Assembly: GCF_033239625.1 (NCBI RefSeq)
Contig: NZ_BTCK01000026.1
Span: 1-64,000, forward strand
Direction of reading: 5' to 3'
Length of the DNA stretch: 64,000 nt
Source: Paenibacillus_T sp033239625
Lineage (GTDB): Bacteria; Bacillota; Bacilli; Paenibacillales; Paenibacillaceae
A model generated the notes under the pieces. That model saw only the letters and a list, made by a program, of their open reading frames with translations. It made no database searches and was not told the DNA's origin. Shown here one piece after another: positions 19,169 to 26,066 of this stretch (the first letter of the stretch is position 1; every line of letters begins with the position of its first letter). The position numbers and the translations under genes were made by a program.

Positions 19169-19333
19169 ATGAAATGGATTTATTGGGGACGTCTGTACGA
19201 AACTAAGTTTCAAGCCGGCTGCTTAGTGCGGCGAATGGAGAATGATTGGTGGATCTATGGCTATGACAGCCCGTCTGAGGTAGAAGTGTTCCGTTCGCGT
19301 AAAGGCAGATACGGCGTACGATATTTACCATGA
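19169..19333 (+). CDS. Small hypothetical protein (54 aa)
   Basis: A short aromatic- and basic-rich protein that begins MKWIYWGRLYETKF and ends GRYGVRYLP. GTGGAGG at 19154-19160 sits 8 nt before the ATG. It stands alone between the ABC operon terminator and the tRNA promoter. The strong ribosome binding site and unbroken frame favour a real gene, but no family is recognised. Confidence 0.6.
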   Translation: MKWIYWGRLYETKFQAGCLVRRMENDWWIYGYDSPSEVEVFRSRKGRYGVRYLP

Positions 19334-19359
19334 TAAATCGCAAATATTTCAAAAAACAG

Positions 19360-19389
19360 TTGACTTAGATCGGCAAAATATAGTATATT
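19360..19389 (+). promoter_or_regulatory. Promoter of the tRNA pair
   Basis: TTGACT at 19360-19365 is followed by TATATT at 19384-19389 (18-bp spacer). An overlapping TAGTAT at 19381 is an alternative -10. It is placed to drive the two tRNAs. Confidence 0.6.
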
Positions 19390-19455
19390 AATTTTTGTCT
19401 CCGTTCGAGATATTTGTTGCTGGTAGCTTTACAGCAGCGATGGTGGATGTTATCA

Positions 19456-19532
19456 GGGCCTTTAGCTCAGTTGGTTAGAGCGGTCGGCTCATAACCGATT
19501 GGTCACAGGTTCGAGTCCTGTAGGGCCCACCA
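19456..19532 (+). tRNA. tRNA with CAU anticodon (Ile2 or Met)
   Basis: A full 77-nt cloverleaf with encoded CCA. The acceptor pairs GGGCCTT with AGGGCCC (one G-T pair). The D arm is AGCTCAGTTGGTTAGAGC and the T arm is GGTTCGAGTC. The anticodon loop reads CTCATAA. The acceptor and D-arm sequence look more like the lysidine-modified tRNA-Ile2 than elongator Met, but sequence alone does not settle this. Confidence 0.92.
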
Positions 19533-19550
19533 GATCTTTCATCGAATTGT

Positions 19551-19639
19551 GCCGGGGTGGCGGAATTGGCAGACGCACAGGACTTAAAATCCTGCGGTGG
19601 GTGACCACCGTACGGGTTCGACCCCCGTCCTCGGCACCA
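19551..19639 (+). tRNA. tRNA-Leu (UAA)
   Basis: An 89-nt class II tRNA with a long variable arm. The anticodon stem CAGGA/TCCTG encloses loop CTTAAAA, giving anticodon TAA. The encoded CCA is at 19637-19639. Its 3' part, 19578-19636, is the left attachment site of the integrated element. The terminal CCA therefore comes from the element, because the right-hand copy continues as TACGAG. Confidence 0.95.
19578..19636 (+). repeat. attL: 59-bp direct repeat in the tRNA-Leu 3' half
   Basis: Positions 19578-19636 are identical over 59 bp to 50395-50453. The repeat runs from the anticodon stem to the acceptor stem. This is the standard signature of tRNA-targeted site-specific integration, and the integrase gene lies about 370 bp inside this end. 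Confidence 0.93.
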
Positions 19640-19660
19640 CTTTTATCAAGGAAATCAAGG

Positions 19661-19691
19661 GTTTCAGCTCATGTGAGCTGGAGCTTTTTTT
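19661..19691 (+). terminator. Intrinsic terminator after tRNA-Leu, supplied by the element
   Basis: GTTTCAGCTC pairs with GAGCTGGAGC around an ATGT loop, followed by seven T residues. It lies inside the element, so the element replaces the native terminator that now sits at 50463. Confidence 0.75.
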
Positions 19692-19707
19692 CGTTTATGG
19701 AGCGGGC

Positions 19708-19726
19708 TTGCTAACATTTTGCTAAC
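19708..19726 (+). repeat. Paired GCTAAC motif near attL (candidate arm-type site)
   Basis: TTGCTAACATTTTGCTAAC occurs here. A near copy with one extra T occurs at 50247-50266, about 130-150 bp inside the right end. Matching paired motifs near both ends of a tyrosine-integrase element suggest arm-type integrase or excisionase binding sites. Confidence 0.5.
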
Positions 19727-19810
19727 GGCGCTCTTTTTTTGTCTTCTTTCGGGGTTTTCGATACGCTCGGCATCATGTTCGTACTGGCTTTATCAAGAAC
19801 AATAGAAGTA

Positions 19811-20005
19811 TTAGATGATGCGTTCGAGGATTCTATCACGCTCCCCTCTCAGACGCAGGATTTCGGCTTTAATGACCTCTTTGCGATCTGGTAATATGTT
19901 TTTACCGCTATACTCCAAAGCAAGCTTTACATGGGTTCTTGCAATCTCTAGCAGTATTGATGTTACTCCTTCATTGTTTAATGCCCGCCACACAGCATAC
20001 TTCAT
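19811..20005 (-). CDS. Small hypothetical protein downstream of the integrase (64 aa)
   Basis: A predicted helical, charged protein beginning MKYAVWRALNNEG and ending RGERDRILERII. Its ATG lies 2 nt after the integrase stop, with AAAGGAAGTG inside the integrase 3' end as ribosome binding site. It is therefore probably co-transcribed with int. No family is recognised. A role in integration/excision control is possible but unproved. Confidence 0.55.
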   Translation of the reverse strand: MKYAVWRALNNEGVTSILLEIARTHVKLALEYSGKNILPDRKEVIKAEILRLRGERDRILERII

Positions 20006-20007
20006 TG

Positions 20008-21171
20008 TTACACTTCCTTTGCTCTTTTTGAAAATAGATCATTAATTTTTTGTGCCGTATCCTTCTTCGTTTCGATGTCTATGTGAGCGTAGGTGTTTGC
20101 CGTAATGTTGAATGTGGAATGCCCCAACCATACTTGAACTTCTTTTAGTCCAATACCATGTTTGACGAGGTAGCTTGCGGTTGAATGCCTGAGGTCGTGA
20201 AATCGAATATGCGGCAATCCGTTCTTCGCGAGTATGGCTTTGAACTTGTGATTCAAGTATTCCGTTTTAATTGGGCTACCGTCAGGCCAGGAGCAAACAA
20301 GACCGCTATCGACATAATCTTTGCCGTACAACAGTTTGCTTTTCTTCTGCTGCTTCTGGAGCAGCTTTAAATAATCCTCGATGTTTTCCATCAAAGGCAA
20401 AATACGCTGGCTGCTTTCGCTTTTTGGCTTCTTCACAACAACATCTTTGCCGTATTTCACGCGAACTTCTTTAATCGAGATCGTCTTTTCCTCGAAATCA
20501 ATGCAATCCCATTTCAAGCCCAGCACTTCGGAACGTCTCAAGCCATAATGCGCGGCGATATATACTGCCGACTCAATCGGTGTGCCTAGACAAACTGCAA
20601 AAAGCTGTTCAAGCTGTTCGACAGAGTAGTAACTGGCATAGTACTTCTCTTCCTTTGGGAGCAGGATTCGATCGGCTGGGTTAAACGGAATCAAGTTCAT
20701 TCGTACTGCGAAATCCAATGCACTCTTAATATTAGCGTGATGTCTCCGCAATGTTTTAGCGGACAATCCTTTTTTCTCTGTGGCCTGATCGACTTGTTGT
20801 TTGGTCTCATAATATTTTTGCAGATGTATCGGTTGTAGTTCTTGCAACAGTATATCGTTTCGGTTTTTGAAATAAGGGACGATGTGTTTGATTACGATCA
20901 TCTCGTAGCCTTCCCATGTGGTTTCTTCGACTTTGCTTTTAATTACGTTATGAAGCCAGTCGAGTATAAAGTCGGTGAATGTAAGCTTCCGTTGCGGAAG
21001 AACGAAGCTATTATTGTCCATCTTCGTCAATGTTTCTCTCAGAAACTTCTCGGCATCCGATTTCTTCTCGCACTTGGTATTAATCCACTTCTGCTTCCGC
21101 TTCCCAGACTCGTCCTTTGTTTCAACAATGATGTACCAGAATTTATTGCGTTTTTGCAAGCTGCCTTTCAT
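20008..21171 (-). CDS. int: Tyrosine recombinase / integrase
   Basis: Catalyses site-specific integration of the element into tRNA-Leu. The 387-aa protein has an N-terminal arm-binding (AP2-like) region (about residues 1-55), a SAM-like core-binding domain (about 60-165) and the catalytic domain. Catalytic residues are visible: Arg212 in GLRRSEVLGLKW, HDLRHS at 325-330, LGH at 349-351 and Tyr361 in ANTYAH. GGAGGTCG precedes the ATG. It reads toward the tRNA and is separated from the broken xis by a terminator. It resembles the integrases of Firmicute integrative elements. Confidence 0.95.
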   Translation of the reverse strand: MKGSLQKRNKFWYIIVETKDESGKRKQKWINTKCEKKSDAEKFLRETLTKMDNNSFVLPQRKLTFTDFILDWLHNVIKSKVEETTWEGYEMIVIKHIVPYFKNRNDILLQELQPIHLQKYYETKQQVDQATEKKGLSAKTLRRHHANIKSALDFAVRMNLIPFNPADRILLPKEEKYYASYYSVEQLEQLFAVCLGTPIESAVYIAAHYGLRRSEVLGLKWDCIDFEEKTISIKEVRVKYGKDVVVKKPKSESSQRILPLMENIEDYLKLLQKQQKKSKLLYGKDYVDSGLVCSWPDGSPIKTEYLNHKFKAILAKNGLPHIRFHDLRHSTASYLVKHGIGLKEVQVWLGHSTFNITANTYAHIDIETKKDTAQKINDLFSKRAKEV

Positions 21172-21204
21172 TTGACTCGACCTCCAGTACGGTTTTGGAA
21201 TATG

Positions 21205-21233
21205 AAAAAGACAGGAGCATAGTTGCCCCTGTC
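21205..21233 (-). terminator. Intrinsic terminator between xis and int
   Basis: Read on the minus strand, GACAGGGGC-AACTAT-GCTCCTGTC is followed by TTTTT. It would limit read-through from the xis promoter into int, leaving int to an internal promoter or to antitermination. Confidence 0.65.
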
Positions 21234-21253
21234 CACTAGAATGGTTGGTAAAT

Positions 21254-21432
21254 CTACTTTACATTTGATAGTACATATTCTTCGATACAACTTTTTGGAA
21301 TCCGATATGCTTTGCCGATTTTGATTGATTTATTTGACCAGAATGAAGCAATTCGTATGCTTTATTCCGACCAATTGCAAGTATCTCCATCATGTCAGAA
21401 AGTGGTATCACATCGTCGTAATTTGCGAACAT
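21254..21432 (-). pseudogene. Excisionase-like gene with a one-base frameshift
   Basis: The frame starting MFANYDDVIPLSDMMEILAI at 21432 is a winged-helix/MerR-type excisionase start with a helix-turn-helix (GRNKAYELLHSGQI). It then loses the expected continuation. A different frame gives the typical KIGKAYRIPKSCIEEYV end, stopping at 21254. One missing base in the A-run near 21328 joins the two frames. As read, the first frame stops after 57 aa. Either the gene is inactive, locking the element in place, or the base is a sequence error. Confidence 0.65.
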
Positions 21433-21752
21433 CTACACCACATCCTTTCAATGTATTCAAAGCAATAATATATACTTGATATTATCCTTAATACGATTTT
21501 GATTGCATGTGTAATGGTGTTTTTCCCACATTCCCACGTTCCCACATTCCCAAAGCTTTAAGTGAGGATTCGTATTATGGTAGACTGAGTATAATAATTA
21601 TTTGATTTGTGCCTTATTTAGCTCACCATCCCGTTACAGTAGATTTGAATATTACACTTTTGTTTGATTCTGAATCATTTATTATTCGTTATATTGTATC
21701 TCGCAAGAATACGAAATGAAGTAATCGTAGAAAAGAAAAAGGGTGGCATAAC
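21433..21752. other. 320-bp gap between divergent xis and cargo genes
   Basis: AT-rich and divergent, with short repeated 'cccacattcccacgttcccacattccc' -like phrases around 21530-21552 (three near copies of CCCACATTC). It probably holds the promoters of both sides and perhaps a protein-binding site. No gene is seen, and there is no recognisable repressor gene nearby. Confidence 0.4.
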
Positions 21753-22724
21753 GTGGAGAAATATCTCTCGGAGGATTTTATTGAGAAGTTTTCGGAAAGA
21801 GTGAAAGGATCAGTATTTGATCATGAGATGAATAGAATAAGAACAAAAATTAACAGGGTACTACAAAAGGAAAATCTGTACTTTGATGAAGAGTGTTATC
21901 TTGTACTTCAATCTGAAAACAAAGAAACAGAGAATAAGATCTGTAATTTCTTTGTTCTCCCTACGCATACTTTATACTATGATGACGATGAGAAATTACA
22001 TGAAGCAGGGATTGCGTTAGAACTCTATTCACAGATAGAAGAAGATAAGTATAAACGCATCCTTCTTAATCTGAATGACGAGGCAATTGAAAAAGGTAAT
22101 TGGTTGAACAATATATCATTTTTTGATCGTGACTACCTGGTTTACAAGTCTGATTTGTATAGATACTTAAGAATTGCAATAAAGTTGTCTACACGCATTC
22201 TAAAGGAAAACCAAAAGAAGGTATTTTATGATGATGCGTGGTTGGAAGACGATGATGCACTGGAGCATATTTCAGCATTTAAATACGATCAAAGAATGTT
22301 ACAATTAAGAAAATACAATAATGAACTTGAGAATGATACGAATCGAAAAGAAGATATTGATGCCATCAATTTCTTAACAGCTCAGAGTAAGTATATATCT
22401 GAGATTACAATGCTTGCTTTTCCAGAAGATCCTTCCGTTGAAAATAGTGAATGGGGATGGGAAGATAATGAGTACTACTATCTTGTCTACTCCAAAACAT
22501 GGAGTTGGATTCGTGCTTTTTTCAATCATAATGAGATAAAGTTGAAACTGAATGAAAAAGAGTTAGATGACTACCTGATTGAAGCAGGTGTTTTCGAAAG
22601 CAACGAAATTAGACCAAAAACTAAAATTAAACGTGCAGACCGTAAAACCCCTCCATTAAAACAGAGGGTATTTATGATAAATAAACTAAGGCTCCATGAA
22701 TTCCTGTCACATAAAGAGAATTGA
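21753..22724 (+). CDS. Hypothetical acidic protein, element cargo
   Basis: A 323-aa soluble protein with no recognised domain. It is rich in acidic and aromatic residues. A GTG start at 21753 is supported by AAGGGTGG just upstream. The predicted fold is mostly alpha-helical, with a basic C-terminal patch (RPKTKIKRADRKTPP). It is the first rightward gene after the integration module and is followed by its own terminator. A regulatory or defence role cannot be assigned from sequence. Confidence 0.6.
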   Translation: MEKYLSEDFIEKFSERVKGSVFDHEMNRIRTKINRVLQKENLYFDEECYLVLQSENKETENKICNFFVLPTHTLYYDDDEKLHEAGIALELYSQIEEDKYKRILLNLNDEAIEKGNWLNNISFFDRDYLVYKSDLYRYLRIAIKLSTRILKENQKKVFYDDAWLEDDDALEHISAFKYDQRMLQLRKYNNELENDTNRKEDIDAINFLTAQSKYISEITMLAFPEDPSVENSEWGWEDNEYYYLVYSKTWSWIRAFFNHNEIKLKLNEKELDDYLIEAGVFESNEIRPKTKIKRADRKTPPLKQRVFMINKLRLHEFLSHKEN

Positions 22725-22742
22725 TGATAATAATAAACAATG

Positions 22743-22779
22743 AAGTACATGAGCGTATTGGCTGCTCATGTACTTTTTT
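22743..22779 (+). terminator. Intrinsic terminator
   Basis: AAGTACATGAGC and GCTCATGTACTT form a 12-bp perfect stem followed by T residues, ending the 21753 transcript. Confidence 0.85.
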
Positions 22780-22888
22780 ATTGTCCAGAGTACATCACTT
22801 TGACACTTAAATAATATACCCCCTCCGGCAGTTAATCTTTTTGTTCAGATCTCTGTGGTGGGGTAGCGAGTGAGGTGATGGTGCTCGT

Positions 22889-23953
22889 ATGACAGTTGAT
22901 AAGATGTATGTAGTTTATGAGATGACAGGTGCGGAGTACCATGATACGTTTGAGAAATTGTGGTCCTATTTTAAAGGTACTCGGCACGGGCTAAGGAGAG
23001 ACAAGTATGATAAGTCCGTATATGTAACGAATGGACTATCTGAATATGGTATTCAAGAAATACGTTTACGTCGGTTATGGAATTATCATGCGATAGAAGT
23101 GCGAATGCGCCCGGAGCTGCTTAATGAAATCGATGGTTCAAATTATTATGGATTGACTCGCATCAGCGAATTTGGTGAGGTTAGCATGAAGTTCGACTAC
23201 ATTTTACGAGATAGCATTGGACTTAACGTACCAAGCTTCTTTGAGTGGATAGCAAAACGAGTCGAATACACCGTTGATTTAAATGTAGGGGAAGCATTAA
23301 TTCCAAAATTGCTGTTTCTGTACAAGAGTGGTAATATCCCGCCTTATATGTTACACGATGATGTTACAAGAAGATATTTCGAGTCGGATACAAATCTGTA
23401 TCTTAATTCTACAACCGTAACAGCGCATTGGTATGATAGGTACAGGACACTTCAAGAGAAGGAAAAGAAGGCGAAGAAATCATATAAGGATTACAGCGTA
23501 ACTCGAGGGATTTTGAGGTATGAAGTTCAATGCAAGGATTGTAATGAGAAAGTTCGTGATGTGCTTTCTGTAGAACAGTGTAGAAAGCGATTGTGGTACT
23601 TTTATGAATTGATTGTGGGGAAAGGGGACTATTATACACTTAATAAGGCAAAAGAGATTATCAATGATAAGGTAAAGAGTGAGAAAAAAAGAATGAGTCT
23701 AAATCAGCTCCTTGATTTAATCAATGAATGCGGCAGCGTATGGTTGGCAAAATTACGGTTTGCAGAACAGCCGGAGTTTTCGAGCGGGAAACAAAACCTA
23801 AAGCAGATTATGGACCGATTTAGCAGTAGACTTAATAAATTAAGGGATCTTGGTATCAATCCGGTATGTCTACCTTCAGGATGGGGAATTAGTAGACTTT
23901 CGAATTTGGACGGTATGATGTGCGAATACTTTGAAGCACAATATCCTAGATGA
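22889..23953 (+). CDS. Possible replication-initiator-like protein (gene II/X-like)
   Basis: A 354-aa protein. Segments such as YHAIEVRMRPELL, FEWIAKRVEYTVDLNV and ILRYEVQCKD recall rolling-circle initiators of the phage gene II/X (CRI) type, but a HUH pair is not obvious to me. GAGGTGAT lies 9 nt before the ATG. If it is an initiator, the element or a progenitor may replicate as an excised circle. The match is by eye only; the safe statement is 'unknown protein with initiator-like segments'. Confidence 0.4.
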   Translation: MTVDKMYVVYEMTGAEYHDTFEKLWSYFKGTRHGLRRDKYDKSVYVTNGLSEYGIQEIRLRRLWNYHAIEVRMRPELLNEIDGSNYYGLTRISEFGEVSMKFDYILRDSIGLNVPSFFEWIAKRVEYTVDLNVGEALIPKLLFLYKSGNIPPYMLHDDVTRRYFESDTNLYLNSTTVTAHWYDRYRTLQEKEKKAKKSYKDYSVTRGILRYEVQCKDCNEKVRDVLSVEQCRKRLWYFYELIVGKGDYYTLNKAKEIINDKVKSEKKRMSLNQLLDLINECGSVWLAKLRFAEQPEFSSGKQNLKQIMDRFSSRLNKLRDLGINPVCLPSGWGISRLSNLDGMMCEYFEAQYPR

Positions 23954-23960
23954 ACAAATA

Positions 23961-23990
23961 GAAGGAGGTTCTAGGCCTCCTTCCTAATTT
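23961..23990 (+). terminator. Hairpin terminator after the 22889 gene
   Basis: GAAGGAGG pairs with CCTCCTTC around a 7-nt loop. The tail is only moderately T-rich. Confidence 0.55.
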
Positions 23991-24042
23991 AATGCATGAT
24001 AAGACGGTATTAATAAGTGCTGTCAAATGCTACCGCAATATT

Positions 24043-24459
24043 TCATCCATTTCTACACCAATTTACAAAGTGTTCGCAATTTTTGAATATTAAATTGTAT
24101 TCAGCTTCACCCAATCTACTGTAAGCTCTGCTTACTGCTGCATCACGGCTACGTCTCAAATTAGATTGGCGCTTTTCGATAGACTTGCCATTTTTGAATG
24201 TTTCTAATGAATCAATTTGAATTCTCCCTTTTCCACTGGGCTTGGTATAATGAATGACCATGTTATTACCAATGTAAAGTCCATGGTGCATATACCCACA
24301 GTAGACCATGATATGATCTCCTTTTTCCAAAACAGGGTCAGATCCCAAAAACGCATGGCCCGCTCTTATTGGGGCTGTTTGCACACTTTCAATCGCATTA
24401 AACGCTGTTATGGCTGTTTTTTTGATTGCTTCACTTAAGAATGATAATGGGTGTTTCAT
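24043..24459 (-). CDS. LRAT/NlpC-P60-superfamily protein
   Basis: A 138-aa protein with the permuted papain-like LRAT (H-rev107) fold. GDHIMVYCGYMHHGLYIG carries the first His (59), VIHY the second (70), and NCEHFVNWC carries the catalytic Cys (128). Family members are thiol acyltransferases or phospholipases acting on lipids. The enzyme could modify membrane lipids or act as a toxin-like effector; both are inferences. GGAGGAATATTTCA precedes the ATG. A short frame at 24456-24572 overlaps its start by ATGA. Confidence 0.82.
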   Translation of the reverse strand: MKHPLSFLSEAIKKTAITAFNAIESVQTAPIRAGHAFLGSDPVLEKGDHIMVYCGYMHHGLYIGNNMVIHYTKPSGKGRIQIDSLETFKNGKSIEKRQSNLRRSRDAAVSRAYSRLGEAEYNLIFKNCEHFVNWCRNG

Positions 24460-24572
24460 TGAAATATTCCTCCATCATTGGTGGTATGAATGCCATCAAT
24501 AAACCATTTATAATTTCGAAAGAATTCCTCAATGATATTCTTCATTACAAACCCAACTTCATATCCTTGCAT
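24456..24572 (-). CDS. Possible 38-aa upstream peptide overlapping the LRAT gene
   Basis: An unbroken frame MQGYEVGFVMKNIIEEFF... ends with TGA inside the LRAT start (ATGA overlap). No clear ribosome binding site precedes it. It could be a leader peptide coupled to LRAT translation, the remnant of a larger gene, or chance. Confidence 0.25.
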   Translation of the reverse strand: MQGYEVGFVMKNIIEEFFRNYKWFIDGIHTTNDGGIFQ

Positions 24573-25139
24573 TTGAATGAAACTAGAGAATATTCTATAT
24601 GATTATCCTTTAGTTCATCCTTTTGGTAGAATATGCTTTAATATGAAATGGACGAGATAGTAGTGTTTACATGGTGAATATTGACTTCGAAATTTATGGC
24701 TTAATATTCGATCCCCCTTTTTTGACAAATAAAAAGACGGTTACCACTAGAAGAAACAAGAATGAATCTACAGGAAATAAGGAGCATCCCTATAGGCTTC
24801 TTTCCATCTTCATTGGGTAAACGTCATGCAAACAATAATTATTTATACAGTCGAATCCAAGTGGTCAGTCACTTGGGGCTGTTGCAGATCTGAGTAACAA
24901 CTCATGTTGCCAAGGAAACTTATACATTGCATCAATCTGCGTATTCTAACTACTAGCATTCTAATCATACTTCTGCGTTCCATTTATTTCAAGAATTATT
25001 TAGGAAACCTTTAAGTGATCCAATCAAACAGTTGATGCGCATATCGATTTTTTAACGTGGCTCCATATGAAATTTTCAGAACGTGGAGGACAAGGAACGG
25101 GCAGATTCCACCGTTGTAGTTAAAGCATGGCTATAGACT
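24573..25139. other. 567-bp AT-rich gap without a clear gene
   Basis: No frame of convincing length or start signal was found on either strand. The stretch lies between two minus-strand genes and is probably the LRAT promoter plus decayed DNA. Confidence 0.5.
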
Positions 25140-25751
25140 TTAATGAAGATGACCGTGTTCCTTCAAACTATAAAATTGATTGCCGCCAATAATTATATGA
25201 TCGAGTACTTCAATGCCAATGATTTCTCCAGCCTGTACAAGTCGTTTAGTTAAATTAATGTCTTCTGTGGAAGGCGTCGAGTCACCGCTCGGGTGATTAT
25301 GCGCGCATATGAGGGAAGCACTGCAACGTTTAATAGCAGATCGGAAAACTTCCCGCGGATGTACTATAGCAGCGTTCAGTGAGCCGATCGAGATGGTTTC
25401 TTTATAGATCACACGATTCTTTGTATTCAAAAATAGACAAATGAAATGCTCTTTGGGAGAATATCTTAAGTCGGGAGCGAGCAGATCGAATACGTCTTTT
25501 GGTCGATGAATTGCAACAAGGTCAAACGAGGGAATGGTCAAGGTCTTAGTCAGTTGAAGTAGAGCCAGAATTTGACGAGCCTTACCTAATCCGATTCCCC
25601 TAATCATGGTTAATTGCTGCTCGTTTGCTTCCAATAGTTCTGTTGTTGTCGGGAACTGTTGAAACAACTCTTGAATTATGTAGCTGTCCTGTTTTTCTCT
25701 CAAGGATTCTGAAATAAGGTGTTTGATTTCTGCAGATGGAAAAGTGTTCAT
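25140..25751 (-). CDS. RadC/JAB-domain protein
   Basis: A 203-aa protein of the RadC (MPN/JAB) family. A helix-hairpin-helix-like segment (IRGIGLGKARQ, residues 50-60) is followed by the JAB metalloprotease-like core with the metal motif HNHPSGDSTPSTED (His151, His153, Asp164). Accessory RadC copies are common in mobile elements, and their role is unsettled; the historical name 'DNA repair' is not well supported. The ATG has GAGGAAAA upstream on its strand. A structured leader lies just upstream. Confidence 0.88.
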   Translation of the reverse strand: MNTFPSAEIKHLISESLREKQDSYIIQELFQQFPTTTELLEANEQQLTMIRGIGLGKARQILALLQLTKTLTIPSFDLVAIHRPKDVFDLLAPDLRYSPKEHFICLFLNTKNRVIYKETISIGSLNAAIVHPREVFRSAIKRCSASLICAHNHPSGDSTPSTEDINLTKRLVQAGEIIGIEVLDHIIIGGNQFYSLKEHGHLH

Positions 25752-25784
25752 TGGTTTTCCTCCATTGCTATATTGGAATAAAGA

Positions 25785-25859
25785 AGGCCTTACACTTTTG
25801 TGTAAGGCCTTTCAATGCATGTAGATCCTCTCACGAGGACTACCTATCATGCATAGGTA
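25785..25859 (-). promoter_or_regulatory. Structured leader or small RNA upstream of the RadC gene
   Basis: Three hairpins cluster here. A 12-bp stem (AAGGCCTTACAC/GTGTAAGGCCTT, loop of four) lies at 25785-25812. On the minus strand, GTAG-TCCTC with a GTGA tetraloop pairs with GAGGA-(T)-CTAC at 25822-25844. ACCTAT/ATAGGT at 25843-25859 overlaps the second stem, and ATGCATG/CATGCAT pairings offer a further alternative. Mutually exclusive stems suggest attenuation or a small RNA. The surrounding 25752-26066 stretch holds no gene. Confidence 0.45.
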
Positions 25860-26066
25860 TCGAGGATATAATATATATTCATCTTTAATAATATTACGAT
25901 TGAAATAGAACGATTAGACCGCTATCTATAGTTTAGATACGTGGATATTAAAATTTGTCTAATAATTCATATTCTGTCGACGCTATTCTACATATTAGAG
26001 GAAATCCACCCCTGATTAGAGAAGTAATATAGGGCAATGGACCTAATGATAAGCCGAGGTGTAATC

